A DNA stretch of 24,003 nt from an uncultured Ignavibacteriota bacterium (GCA_937959065.1 CALGOI010000434.1:1-24003), one strand, 5' to 3'; shown: positions 1 through 8,822, counted from the first letter of the stretch. Numbers and translations are program-made. The notes: a model not told the origin generated them from the sequence alone.

Positions 1-35
1 TGATCTGTTCTCCTGATAAGGGGAATTGAGATAGT

Positions 36-596
36 TTGAGAATGTATTTGAAAAAGGTTTCCGATCAATGTGAACGAATTCAAACTTTGGTAGACGATAT
101 GTTCAATGATACAAAAATTCAAACAGGACAGTTTGTTATCAATATTCAATCGGTTGATTTGAACAAAATTATAAAAGATGCTATTGATACGGTGTCCTCA
201 TTATATGATTCACGTGCAATTGATATATCCGGAAAAATCGAAAACACTGTCCTCTGTGACCCCTGCAAGATATCCCAGGTGATTACAAATTTATTGGAAA
301 ATGCCATAAAGTATTCGGAAAAAGATACTCAGATAAATGTATTCCTGTCTGAGTCATCCCGGGAAGCGGTTGTCTGTGTTAAGGATAACGGTATCGGAAT
401 AAATCTGGATGAACAAAGATTCATTTTCAATCGGTTTTACCGAAGCAAGGAATTAAATGAAAATGTTCATCCCGGGTTTGGTATTGGACTTTACGTGTGT
501 TATGAAATAATAAGACTACATAATGGCAGGATTTGGGTTGAGAGTGAACCGGGTAAAGGTTCTGAATTTTATTTCTCTCTGCCATTGAATTTATAA
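36..596 (+). CDS. Sensor histidine kinase, C-terminal part (end of dimerisation helix plus ATPase domain), interrupted upstream
   Basis: This is the C-terminal part of a membrane or cytoplasmic sensor kinase that would phosphorylate a response regulator. The HATPase_c boxes are all present: N box around residues 85-94 (NLLENAIKYS), G1 box (KDNGIGI), F box (IFNRFYRS) and G2 box (GFGIGLYV). The first ~30 residues (YLKKVSDQCERIQTLVDDMF) look like the second helix of a HisKA domain, so the first helix with the phospho-accepting His is missing. The ORF opens at a TTG, or an ATG two codons later, directly after an in-frame TGA at 27-29. The eight codons before that TGA, in the same frame, read ICSPDKGN and would fit the HisKA inter-helix loop. 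The open frame is therefore probably the rest of a longer gene cut by a nonsense codon, not a complete gene. The cognate regulator is not visible. Confidence 0.85.
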   Translation: MRMYLKKVSDQCERIQTLVDDMFNDTKIQTGQFVINIQSVDLNKIIKDAIDTVSSLYDSRAIDISGKIENTVLCDPCKISQVITNLLENAIKYSEKDTQINVFLSESSREAVVCVKDNGIGINLDEQRFIFNRFYRSKELNENVHPGFGIGLYVCYEIIRLHNGRIWVESEPGKGSEFYFSLPLNL

Positions 597-634
597 GTAC
601 GACTTTAATCCGGAAAACTAATTTTCGTTATATT

Positions 635-660
635 AAAACCCCCCTTTCGGGGGTTTTTCT
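635..660 (+). terminator. Rho-independent terminator of the histidine kinase gene
   Basis: A perfect 9-bp stem (AAAACCCCC at 635-643, GGGGGTTTT at 649-657) closes a 5-nt loop and runs into a T-rich tract (TTTTTCTTTATT). The A-rich left arm means it could also stop minus-strand transcription arriving from msrA, so it may work in both directions between these convergent genes. Confidence 0.88.
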
Positions 661-680
661 TTATTATATACTCTGTTTGT

Positions 681-1370
681 TTATTTATTCTCTTCTTGTT
701 TATCCTTTATCAGGTCGGGAAATTCTTTATAAAACTTCTTGAGCTTTGGATAGATAACAGCCGAGCAGTATCCCTTGTTAGGGTTGTTGTTGTAATAGTT
801 CTGGTGATAATCCTCTGCTTTATAGTAATTCGTCAACGGGGATATTTCCGTTACGATAGGGTCGTCCCACACACCGGCTGCTTCCACTTCGGCTTTTACC
901 TTTTCAGCTGTCTCCTTCTGGCTTTCATTTTCATAAAATATAGCCGATCTGTATTGTGTTCCCACATCGGCTCCCTGCTGATTGAGTGTAGTCGGGTCGT
1001 GCGTCCTGAAGAAAACATTCAATAAAGTCTCGAAGGATATCTCGTTAGGATCATAAGTTATCCTGGCGACTTCAGCGTGTCCCGTAGTGCCCGTGCACAC
1101 CTGTTCGTATGTAGGGTCCTTAACCGTTCCTCCGCTGTACCCGGATTCTACCGTGTACACCCCTTTTAGATTTTGAAATATTGCTTCCACACACCAGAAG
1201 CATCCCGCTCCAAATGTTGCGGTGTCTAATGTTACGTTTGTATCTGCCATTTTATCAGGTGGTATTGTGTTATTTGTTAAATTATTTGACTGATTGTTGG
1301 AATGAGAAGACGAGCAGTTAAATAAATTAAATGACGTAAACAGCATAAAAACAACAACTCCGATTTTCAT
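681..1370 (-). CDS. msrA: Peptide methionine-S-sulfoxide reductase MsrA, exported or lipoprotein form
   Basis: MsrA reduces methionine-S-sulfoxide in oxidised proteins, using thioredoxin or a similar donor. The catalytic motif GAGCFWCVE is clear, with the nucleophile at Cys57 of the chosen 229-residue product, followed by family blocks GYSGG, GTTGHAEVARI, FFRTHDPTTLNQQGAD-G and QYRSAIF. A further Cys in GYCSAVIYPK near the C-terminus is a candidate resolving residue. The frame is open upstream to about 1466, but I choose the ATG at 1370. It gives a hydrophobic signal sequence ending in a lipobox-like LFN-Cys19, then a Ser/Asn-rich linker, which is normal for an exported MsrA. The lipobox is not canonical (Asn at -1), so it could instead be periplasmic with an ordinary signal peptide. 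No msrB is adjacent. The gene diverges from the propeller gene at 1486. Confidence 0.93.
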   Translation of the reverse strand: MKIGVVVFMLFTSFNLFNCSSSHSNNQSNNLTNNTIPPDKMADTNVTLDTATFGAGCFWCVEAIFQNLKGVYTVESGYSGGTVKDPTYEQVCTGTTGHAEVARITYDPNEISFETLLNVFFRTHDPTTLNQQGADVGTQYRSAIFYENESQKETAEKVKAEVEAAGVWDDPIVTEISPLTNYYKAEDYHQNYYNNNPNKGYCSAVIYPKLKKFYKEFPDLIKDKQEENK

Positions 1371-1485
1371 GATATCCCGCTTTTTACACTTAAAACAAAT
1401 AGTAACTTTGAATAGTTCAAATGATATAGATTTTATATAATCCTCACTATATATTTCAAAATACAACTTTAATTTATCATTCGAA

Positions 1486-2711
1486 ATGAGATATTTAATT
1501 TTAATTTTAATATTATTTTGTAATACCCTGCTGCATTCTCAATGGGTACAGCAAAGTTCAGGAAGTTCTCAATTGATTTGTGTCTCAGCTCCAAATGATA
1601 CAATTGTTTGGGCAAGTGGTGCATATACCGGGTCGGGTGGAGGATCTATTGTGCTTAGAACGACTAACGGAGGAATCAAATGGGAGCAGGTTGCTATTCT
1701 TAATACCTATCCGGTGCAGGTGCTGTAATTGCAGGGATTGATGAAAATACAGCTGTTCTATGTTATGATACTACAGCCTATAGAACTACAAATGGAGGTT
1801 TAAACTGGGATGTTGTTTTGACTCAAAGATCTGGATTTTTTAACGCAATTGATATTCAACCAAATGGGCATGGGATAATACAAGGTGATCCGGTGAATGC
1901 TAAGTGGTCAATTTGGAAAACCACTAATTACGGAATTAATTGGACTAAAATAAATACGCTTAATGCATGGAATACCGATGCAAGCTCTTTTAACTCATTA
2001 TATATCCGGGGTCAAACTATTTACTTTTGCGGCATAGGAGGAAAGATATTCTTTTCCTCTAACAGCGGTAGTAACTGGACCCAACAATCGGTGTCTTTAT
2101 CGTGGCCGATTGCAATTTGGTTCAATAATGATTCCGTGGGAATGGTGGGTAGCGGATTAGGAAAAACTACAAATGGTGGAGTAAATTGGACTACACAGTC
2201 TGCGCCGGGGTCAGGGACTATCAGAGGTATAGCAGGTTATGGTGAAAACTGGTGGTATGTTAGACGTTATAAAACAATACACCGTTCGACGAATAACGGT
2301 TTGACGTGGTCAACAGATTCTACCAGCCAGGAACTTTGGGATATAGCAATTTCCAAAACCGGTACTTCATTGTGGGCGGTTGGTGAGTTTGGCTCTATTT
2401 ATTCTAACAATGGCACTATTACCAATGTTATTTCAAATTCTATTCCGCTCTCTATATTCCTTAATCAAAATTATCCAAATCCTTTCAACCCCTCTACTAA
2501 AATCAAATTTAACATTCTTAAAAATTCGTTTGTTGAGTTAACGGTTTTCGATTCTTCAGGCAGGCTTATTAAAAAGCTGCTCAATGAAAGTTTACAGGCG
2601 GGAACTTACGAGTCTGTTTTCGATGGTTCGGGAATTCCATCAGGGGTATATTTTTATACCCTCAAAACTAACGAATTTACAGAAACAAAGAAAATGATAT
2701 TACTAAAATAA
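1486..2711 (+). pseudogene. Secreted YCF48/BNR-like beta-propeller protein with T9SS sorting domain, frameshifted
   Basis: Two reading frames join into one cargo protein of the type IX secretion system. The first frame (1486-1728) has a signal peptide ending around LLHS-Q and one propeller repeat (RTTNGGIKW). The second frame, readable from about 1713 to 2711, carries further repeats: RTTNGGLNW, KTTNYGINW, SSNSGSNW, KTTNGGVNW, STNNGLTW. These are typical of YCF48/sortilin-like propellers. It ends with a type A C-terminal sorting domain (NQNYPNPFNPST, PSGVYFY, final KK-hydrophobic-K). The frames differ by -1 near 1711-1716. One extra G in the CCGG run would give TYPGAGAVIAG and restore a single protein of about 408 residues. 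The lesion could be real or an indel error. The propeller's partner or substrate is unknown. Confidence 0.85.
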
Positions 2712-2714
2712 CGA

Positions 2715-4277
2715 TCACTTCTCTTCCACTTTAATTACTTCCGCGTCACTCTTCTCAATGATGTACTTCACGTCATACAGATCACGTCTCCTGTCCTTGA
2801 GATTCTTTACAGCTCCGAAGGAGTGAAGCTCCTTCAGCAGGTCTATATCCACATCCGCCACAAGTATCATCTCCGTGTTAGGCGTTGCCTCTGCTTTAAT
2901 ACCTGATGTAGGAAACGAAAAATCACACGGCGTAAAAACAACAGATTGCGCGAACTGTATATCCATATTGTGAACCTTTGGCAGGTTACCTACCGATCCG
3001 GCTATAGCTACATAACACTCGTTCTCTATAGCCCTTGCTCTCGCGCAGTATCTTACACGTGAGTAAGCGTTTTGCGTGTCCGTCAAAAACGGCACGAACA
3101 ATATACGCATCCCATTATCCGATAAAATTCTCGGCAGCTCTGGAAACTCAACATCATAACAAATCAATACTCCAACCGGTCCGCAGTCTGTCTCGATCAC
3201 CTTTATTTTATTTCCGCCAGTAATGCCCCAGAACTTTATCTCGTCCGGGGTAACGTGTATCTTTTCATACGACTCATACGTTCCGTTCCTTCTGCACAGA
3301 TGACCCACATTGTACAGTTTACCGTTCCTCATTTCGGGCATGCTTCCTGTTATGATGTTTACATTGTATGAGATTGCAAGCTGTAAAAACCTGTCCCTGA
3401 TCTCGTCAGTGAATTTTGCAAGCTCGCGGATAGCATCTGGTTCTGAAAGATGATTGTATTTAGCCATCAACGGCGCGTTAAACAGCTCCGGAAAAAGCGC
3501 GAAGTCGCTCTTGTATCCCGCAACGGCATCTACAAAATATTCCACCTGCTCGAACATTTGATCTACATCTTGGTATAATCTCATTTGCCATTGTATCAGC
3601 CCGAGCCTTACCGTCGATTTATACATTGACGGCTTCACGGATGGCTTTTTGTAGTATATGTTATCCCATTGCAGCAGTACCGCGTAATCTTTTGATTCCG
3701 AATCACCGGGCATGTAATTTTGCAGCACCTTCTTTACGTGAAAATCATTAGACGTCTGGAATGTAAGTATCGGGTCGTACACTTCTTTGAATTTTACCTT
3801 CTGTATATATTCTTTAGGCGTCAAGTCTTTTGAATGCTCTGAATATCCGGGTATCCTTCCTCCGAAAACGATTGCGCGGAGATTCAGCTTCTCGCATATC
3901 TCCTTTCTTGCGTCGTACAGCCTTCTGCCGAGACGAAGCCCCCTGAATTCGGGTCTTATAAAGATCTCTATACCGTACAATGTGTCACCCTTAGGCGTGT
4001 GTGTGTCGAATGTATAATTACCCGTTATCTCTGCGTATGTGTGCTCATCACTGAAATGATCGTACTTCACAATCAGTGAAAGAGCGCACCCCACTACTTT
4101 ATTATCGACTACAGCAGCTATCTGCCCTTCCGGAAAGATGTCTATCAAGCGGTTTATGTTTGCCTCGCTCCATAGAGGTCCGCCCAGTGTCGCATACGCC
4201 TCCTTCATCGACGCTATCAGCTCATGGTAATCGTCTTTTGTTAACTGCCTGATTTCTACTTTTTCTATATCTGTCAT
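2715..4277 (-). CDS. GNAT acetyltransferase fused to carbon-nitrogen hydrolase (nitrilase superfamily)
   Basis: This two-domain enzyme has an N-terminal GNAT domain (about 1-210) with the acetyl-CoA motif around R112-G-L-R-L-G-R. The C-terminal nitrilase-superfamily amidohydrolase (about 222-500) has the full catalytic triad: Glu264 in FPELFNAP, Lys339 in YEKIHVTPDE and Cys373 in LICYDVEFPE. This fusion is a known architecture with no firmly assigned substrate. The nitrilase half resembles amidases acting on small amides or carbamoyl compounds. It is 520 residues with no signal peptide, so cytoplasmic. Its ATG lies 9 bp after the methyltransferase stop, so the two are probably cotranscribed. 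Its TGA is only 3 bp from the stop of the convergent propeller gene, leaving no room for a terminator between them. Confidence 0.92.
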   Translation of the reverse strand: MTDIEKVEIRQLTKDDYHELIASMKEAYATLGGPLWSEANINRLIDIFPEGQIAAVVDNKVVGCALSLIVKYDHFSDEHTYAEITGNYTFDTHTPKGDTLYGIEIFIRPEFRGLRLGRRLYDARKEICEKLNLRAIVFGGRIPGYSEHSKDLTPKEYIQKVKFKEVYDPILTFQTSNDFHVKKVLQNYMPGDSESKDYAVLLQWDNIYYKKPSVKPSMYKSTVRLGLIQWQMRLYQDVDQMFEQVEYFVDAVAGYKSDFALFPELFNAPLMAKYNHLSEPDAIRELAKFTDEIRDRFLQLAISYNVNIITGSMPEMRNGKLYNVGHLCRRNGTYESYEKIHVTPDEIKFWGITGGNKIKVIETDCGPVGVLICYDVEFPELPRILSDNGMRILFVPFLTDTQNAYSRVRYCARARAIENECYVAIAGSVGNLPKVHNMDIQFAQSVVFTPCDFSFPTSGIKAEATPNTEMILVADVDIDLLKELHSFGAVKNLKDRRRDLYDVKYIIEKSDAEVIKVEEK

Positions 4278-4286
4278 ATAATTAAT

Positions 4287-5033
4287 TTATTTTCTTCCTG
4301 CCTTGAATATTAACTCCCATCGTACTGTCTTTACCTCCCCGATATCACCCCAAAGCTCTTTGAGCTCGGGAAAGATTATCTCAACGGGGTCGAACTTCGT
4401 ATCTTCGTGATGCTTCTTTACCGCGGACCAGCTGTGAAGGTAATTTACAAGCTGTTCCAGGTCCCACTGTGCCTCTGCCGTAAAACCCGGCGCGTCTATC
4501 TTTTCAAAGGGTATCTCGATATTCTCATATCTTTCCATCCAGTTAACCCTGGCTTCCGGCGCCCAATACTCGTACAGGTAATCTTTGGAGAAATAATCCA
4601 TTATTATGTCTATTTCATCCGATATTTTCGATTCCGCGTAGCTCCATGCCGCGAATACTCCGCCCGGTTTTAAGACCCTGTTGACCTCGGGAAAGAACCT
4701 CGAGTGATCGAACCAGTGCAGTGCGGTTGCAACCGTCACCATATCAACCGTCTCATCTTCGAAATATATCTCCTCCGCCGGTGCGACGAGGTACTCGATG
4801 TTGTCCATCTCGAACGCGTTGTCAATCTGCTGGCGGCTGGCATCCGTTGCTATCACTTTTTCGAAATGTTTTGCCAGGGAAACTGCTGCCTGTCCGTTGC
4901 CCGTAGCGCAGTCCCAGACCATTTTCTTATCCTTGACCAGTGTGCCCAGAAATTCGAACAATTCATCCGGGTAGCCCGGTCGTGATTTTGAATATCCTTT
5001 TGAATCTTTTGAGAAATGATCCTTAAACTCCAT
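4287..5033 (-). CDS. Class I SAM-dependent methyltransferase (Methyltransf_11 type)
   Basis: A 248-residue cytoplasmic methyltransferase. SAM-binding motif I is VWDCATGNGQ (about 39-48), followed by an acidic post-I segment (ATDAS), then DMVTVATALHWFD and the post-motif block EVNRVLKPGG. The N-terminus (FKDHFSKDSKGYSKSRPGYP) matches a family often annotated as trans-aconitate or ubiquinone-type methyltransferase, but the substrate cannot be read from the sequence. It is 9 bp upstream of the GNAT/nitrilase gene on the same strand and 78 bp downstream of the outer-membrane protein gene, so it may belong to a longer minus-strand operon. Confidence 0.9.
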   Translation of the reverse strand: MEFKDHFSKDSKGYSKSRPGYPDELFEFLGTLVKDKKMVWDCATGNGQAAVSLAKHFEKVIATDASRQQIDNAFEMDNIEYLVAPAEEIYFEDETVDMVTVATALHWFDHSRFFPEVNRVLKPGGVFAAWSYAESKISDEIDIIMDYFSKDYLYEYWAPEARVNWMERYENIEIPFEKIDAPGFTAEAQWDLEQLVNYLHSWSAVKKHHEDTKFDPVEIIFPELKELWGDIGEVKTVRWELIFKAGRK

Positions 5034-5111
5034 GTAAGAGCGGTAAAATGTTGTTTATTGGAAGGTAAGTAATTTGAGGGATTTTTTTAAGGCAGTAATT
5101 AGGGTAAACTA

Positions 5112-5690
5112 CTATCTAATCCTGTAACCGACTCCGATGTTGTATTCAAATCCTGTCATCATTGCCTCGGTCTGGTAGAAGCTGTTGTTATAGTTCGCGT
5201 TCACATCGATGTACCAATTTTTTGACGCGAAGAATCTCACGCCCGTTCCTACCTGGAATGCATACCGCCCCTTGAATCCCGAGTTGGTATCGAGCACCGT
5301 GTTCTGCTCTACCTCCTCGAAGATCAGATTCATGCCGTTCATGAACGAAACATACGGGTTTATTTTAGCTCCTTTGGTGAAATCGGTGAAATAATAACGT
5401 CCTCCGATATGTACAGGAATAATACTCTGTGAGAATCCGCTTGTCGAATCTGTAGTGCTCTGCTGCATATACCCCGTCCTGATGTCCAGCGAAAATTTAG
5501 TAGGAAAATACCAGCTGTATGTAAAGTATCCGCCTGCTGAATTTGGAAATATCTCTTTGAAGTCGCTTAGATTACGTGTGTAAACACCGTGAACCGAAAT
5601 AGAGGGTATGGATGTGAAGCGGGGCTTGTTTTGCGCAACGGCATCACTGCTTAGCAGTAACAATATTATTACTATTATTTTCTTCATCAT
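5112..5690 (-). CDS. Predicted outer-membrane beta-barrel protein
   Basis: A 192-residue protein with a clear signal peptide (MMKKIIVIILLLLSSDAVAQ) and alternating polar/aromatic strands (GGYFTYSWYF, IIPVHIGGRYYFTDF, GRYAFQVGTGVRFFASKNWYIDVNANY). It ends in FEYNIGVGYRIR, the kind of terminal strand seen in small OmpA/OmpW-like barrels. No enzymatic motif is visible. Its ATG overlaps the stop of the DUF3943 gene by four bases (ATGA at 5687-5690), a strong sign of translational coupling and shared function in the envelope. I do not recognise a named family. Confidence 0.82.
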   Translation of the reverse strand: MMKKIIVIILLLLSSDAVAQNKPRFTSIPSISVHGVYTRNLSDFKEIFPNSAGGYFTYSWYFPTKFSLDIRTGYMQQSTTDSTSGFSQSIIPVHIGGRYYFTDFTKGAKINPYVSFMNGMNLIFEEVEQNTVLDTNSGFKGRYAFQVGTGVRFFASKNWYIDVNANYNNSFYQTEAMMTGFEYNIGVGYRIR

Positions 5691-7297
5691 AAGAATGTGC
5701 TAAAATATAATTTCACGATAGGTACCTGCCTCTTTACATCAGGTGACCCTTCGTAATAGCTCTTTCTCCAGAATATACTTGCATCGAGTCCAACGGCGAA
5801 GTACTCCTGCAGCGGAAGAGTCAGTCTTAAAAGTATGTAGTTCAGGTTGTGTGTGGATTCCTGCGGCTCTGTCATAGAGAATATCCACCCGTTTGTAAAT
5901 GTGAGTTTCACTATGCTCCAATTTTTATACATAAGTTCAATATCGCCGATCGCTCCTATTCCCGGTCCCATGTCATAGTCCCTACCATCTTCGGCGACAA
6001 AATAATCCGTGTTCGTACCACCCAGTAGTATCCCGTTTATACCTATCTGTGCGAATAAGTCAAGCTTGCCAATGTCTACTTTAGTGAGGAAGTTCGGTAT
6101 GATGGAAGTTTGTCCGTATTGAAACCCTGGATTATTTGTATAGCTGTAATCGAGTGAGATGTTGAGTTTTTGTTTGAGTATCTTAGTATTTGACACTGTA
6201 AAACCATAAATATGTCCTGATGAGTATATGTTGCCTAATTGAGGTGCACCGGTATTTAGCTCAGCCCCGAATGTGAAATAGGAGAATGGGGCGATCGTGC
6301 TGAATATGTCTCCGTATCTTATATCTATGCCGTAAATACCCTGCTCAGATCCTTTTGAGAATATCTCTCCGATGTTATTTTGTGATTCATCAAGCCTTCT
6401 CACACCGGCTGTAAACTTTACCAAAAACTTAGGCTGCTTTCCGTAATATGGATTATCGAACCTCTTGAACGAATCTCCGCTTATTAACCTGTTCACCCCT
6501 CTAACCGGGTTTATAATTCCTCCGACGACCTCTCTCCATACCCTATCAAATCCCGTCTCTCTATTATCCGTTACCATTGCCGACAAACGGAATAATGTCT
6601 CACCGAAATTTATTCCGTTCACCGTTGTATTTACCAGGTCGTTAAATGACGGACGGAAGGTTTCAGCGAACATTTCCCAAATTCCACTCCCAATAAATGT
6701 ATATATTGACGACTGCCAGAAATCATAACCATTGCTTCTCCCGGCGTTAAAATACAGATTACCGTGATAAGGGTGCGAAAAATAGTTCGTCAAAAAATTA
6801 TCTCCGTCATATTCAAACCCCTCACGGATGTTCTTTTTCCAGGTATTAAAAGTGATCTTTGTCCAGTTCTCTTCCTCCGTATCTTCCCAGTTTCTAAGAT
6901 ACTTTGCCATCGCAAAAGGGATGTACTCTATCAATGCCATTTGCACCAGCGATGTCAGCAAATGCGTGCGTGATTCGTAACCTTTGTATGTTTTTTGTTG
7001 TGGGGTGAGGTCCTGTATAGTATCGGATTTTAATCGGCTGGAGTCGAGCCTCCCCGAGTCGAGCGTGCGGGAATGAAACAGAAGGTCGAGCTTCCTGTTG
7101 CGGTTTACCTTTAAGTCAGCGAAACTCTCTATGGGTTTGTAAAGTCTTTTTTCGGATGAGAGTGTTAATAACTTATATTGCTCTTTTTCTCCGCCGGGTT
7201 CAGCAAATAGCGTGTCAATTCTCTCCTGCGAAAAAATGTTTTGAGACAAAATGAAAAGTACGGCTGTTAATACAATTAACCTGTAACTATGCGTCAT
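5687..7297 (-). CDS. DUF3943 domain protein, envelope-associated
   Basis: A 536-residue exported protein with an N-terminal signal peptide cleaved near NIFSQ-E. The DUF3943 signature occupies roughly residues 165-245: NYFSHPYHGNLYFNAGRSNGYDF, GSGIWEMFAE, and NDLVNTTVNGINFGETLFRLS. The C-terminal half is rich in barrel-like amphipathic strands ending in PIVKLYFSTFL, with a terminal aromatic residue near the end, so outer-membrane insertion is likely. DUF3943 proteins have no established function that I know of. It overlaps the next barrel gene by 4 bp, so the two are likely made together and may act as a pair. It lies 124 bp downstream of the MBL-fold lipoprotein gene, on the same strand. Confidence 0.87.
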   Translation of the reverse strand: MTHSYRLIVLTAVLFILSQNIFSQERIDTLFAEPGGEKEQYKLLTLSSEKRLYKPIESFADLKVNRNRKLDLLFHSRTLDSGRLDSSRLKSDTIQDLTPQQKTYKGYESRTHLLTSLVQMALIEYIPFAMAKYLRNWEDTEEENWTKITFNTWKKNIREGFEYDGDNFLTNYFSHPYHGNLYFNAGRSNGYDFWQSSIYTFIGSGIWEMFAETFRPSFNDLVNTTVNGINFGETLFRLSAMVTDNRETGFDRVWREVVGGIINPVRGVNRLISGDSFKRFDNPYYGKQPKFLVKFTAGVRRLDESQNNIGEIFSKGSEQGIYGIDIRYGDIFSTIAPFSYFTFGAELNTGAPQLGNIYSSGHIYGFTVSNTKILKQKLNISLDYSYTNNPGFQYGQTSIIPNFLTKVDIGKLDLFAQIGINGILLGGTNTDYFVAEDGRDYDMGPGIGAIGDIELMYKNWSIVKLTFTNGWIFSMTEPQESTHNLNYILLRLTLPLQEYFAVGLDASIFWRKSYYEGSPDVKRQVPIVKLYFSTFL

Positions 7298-7421
7298 ATA
7301 TTATTTTTATCTTTCCCTTTTACTCTTTGGTCCGAAAATAAAAAAACCCGAATTCGAAACCAATATAGATTTATAATAGAACTAAAGGTAGTGACAAAAT
7401 TTCGGCTGTGTCATAAATGGG

Positions 7422-8612
7422 TCACTTTGCCTCTTCTTTGACAGGGTTCTCTTCTATCTCTTTCTTCTCTTCTTCGATGAGCTTTTGAAGTGTATCACTC
7501 GGTGTGTCGATCTTTAAGGTATCCGTGTTGTCATTCTTTGAAATGGTCTCCACCTCGATGAATTCCTCGTTGTCAAATATGAACTGCTCCCCTTCATCCA
7601 GTATAAGTATCTTCTGTTCATATGACCGCGTCCATAATATTCCCGTTACAGTTTCCTTCGGATATTGTTCTATCAGGTAAACAAGTGTCTTCAACGGTTG
7701 GTCGGGATCAGAACCGTATGTGCTCGAGCCGTAATGAATAGGCAGCATATAGTCCGCCTTTATGTCATCCAGGAGATTCATTGCGCCGAAAGATCCCATA
7801 TGGTACCCAAAGTCTATCGCCTCGCAGTCTATGCACGGACCTATCGGCAATATAGCCAGGTTCACATCGAATTTCTTTCCAAGTACTTTGTATGCTTCCT
7901 TATCATATACAGTATCACCGGCAAAAAAGACTGTTATACCTTGATACTCTATTATGTATCCGGTCGCGCCGGGCTCAAACCATACGTAGCTGTCCATCAC
8001 ATATCTTCCTCCGGGGTGATTCGCGAAGACCGTCGTAACCTTCACGCCGTCAATATCCTTTGTCTCCCCTATGTATCCTAGTTTCCTGGAATTACCCGTT
8101 TTCATTCTTACCATTTTCATTCTAAGCGAAGGCATATACTGCTCCGTTCCCGCCGGGAATACTACAGATGCGCGGGGAAATCTCCGGTCGAGGTCGTTTA
8201 ATGTGGGTAAACTCAGGTGGTCCATATGCGCGTGCGAGATAAGCACCAGGTCGAGTTTAGATATGTCTTTAATGTTTATACCCGCTTCCACTTTCCTCAG
8301 CATCAGACTCGCTATGACATCCTCGAATACCGGGTCCAGAAGAATCACCTTGTCTTCAATCTGTATCATTGTGCTAGCATGCCCTATCCAAAGCACTGAA
8401 AATCTCACGCTGTCCTTTACCGGGTCTTTTATCTTTTTCACTACCTGCTCCGGACGGCTGAATACCGCATCGGTAAGATTAGTCGTTACATCTGCAACCA
8501 TAGAGCACCCGCCCATCAGAAGTAACAATATTACTACTCCAAGACGTATGTACCTGCCCTTCTTAATTTTCGATCTTGTTTTTACTTTTCTTTCAGTTGA
8601 TCTGTCTGACAT
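7422..8612 (-). CDS. MBL-fold metallohydrolase, NAPE-PLD/UlaG-like, predicted lipoprotein
   Basis: A 396-residue zinc-dependent hydrolase of the metallo-beta-lactamase fold. The metal motif HAHMDH is at about 127-132. Further ligands are expected in the NHPGG, GDTVYD and PIHYG segments, all present. The layout (WIGHAST early, GPCIDCEAIDFGYHMG late) matches the NAPE-PLD/UlaG-like branch, members of which hydrolyse phosphodiesters or lactones; the substrate here is unknown. The N-terminus has a basic stretch, a hydrophobic helix at 23-35 and a lipobox LMGGC36, so it is probably tethered to a membrane. After the domain comes a Glu/Lys-rich tail of about 50 residues that looks disordered. It is the first gene of a minus-strand run of five. 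Confidence 0.9.
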   Translation of the reverse strand: MSDRSTERKVKTRSKIKKGRYIRLGVVILLLLMGGCSMVADVTTNLTDAVFSRPEQVVKKIKDPVKDSVRFSVLWIGHASTMIQIEDKVILLDPVFEDVIASLMLRKVEAGINIKDISKLDLVLISHAHMDHLSLPTLNDLDRRFPRASVVFPAGTEQYMPSLRMKMVRMKTGNSRKLGYIGETKDIDGVKVTTVFANHPGGRYVMDSYVWFEPGATGYIIEYQGITVFFAGDTVYDKEAYKVLGKKFDVNLAILPIGPCIDCEAIDFGYHMGSFGAMNLLDDIKADYMLPIHYGSSTYGSDPDQPLKTLVYLIEQYPKETVTGILWTRSYEQKILILDEGEQFIFDNEEFIEVETISKNDNTDTLKIDTPSDTLQKLIEEEKKEIEENPVKEEAK

Positions 8613-8641
8613 ATTTTAATATACGCTATTACAAATTTTAA

Positions 8642-8677
8642 AACATAATCCCCTGGTATAACATAATCCCCTGGTAT
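8642..8677. repeat. Perfect 18-bp tandem duplication
   Basis: The unit AACATAATCCCCTGGTAT occurs twice back to back (8642-8659 and 8660-8677). It sits 30-65 bp upstream of the MBL-fold gene start, where minus-strand promoter elements would be expected. It may be a replication-slippage duplication or a pair of operator sites. No gene covers it. Confidence 0.9.
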
Positions 8678-8767
8678 AAAGTGCTTGCAAATTCCGTACC
8701 GATAAAAACGGGCTAGTTTTTAACTTTTTAAAAAGTACACGGGGCACAAATGCCACATCCCCCCAAC

Positions 8768-8801
8768 AAAAAAGCCCTCCCCCGCTATCACGGGAGAGGG
8801 C
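8768..8801 (-). terminator. Rho-independent terminator of the SBBP-repeat gene
   Basis: Read on the minus strand, an 11-bp GC-rich stem (arms 8791-8801 and 8774-8784, one G-T wobble) closes a 6-nt loop and is followed by six Ts (8773-8768). It lies about 22 bp past the stop of the secreted protein gene at 8823. Confidence 0.92.
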
Positions 8802-8822
8802 AGGTAACAAAAAATACAGGAG

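Noticed and set aside
8616..8810. Minus-strand 64-codon ORF containing a CYTRGL repeat
   Set aside because: It is only the translation of the 18-bp tandem duplication and the downstream terminator; no protein-like pattern or start signal.
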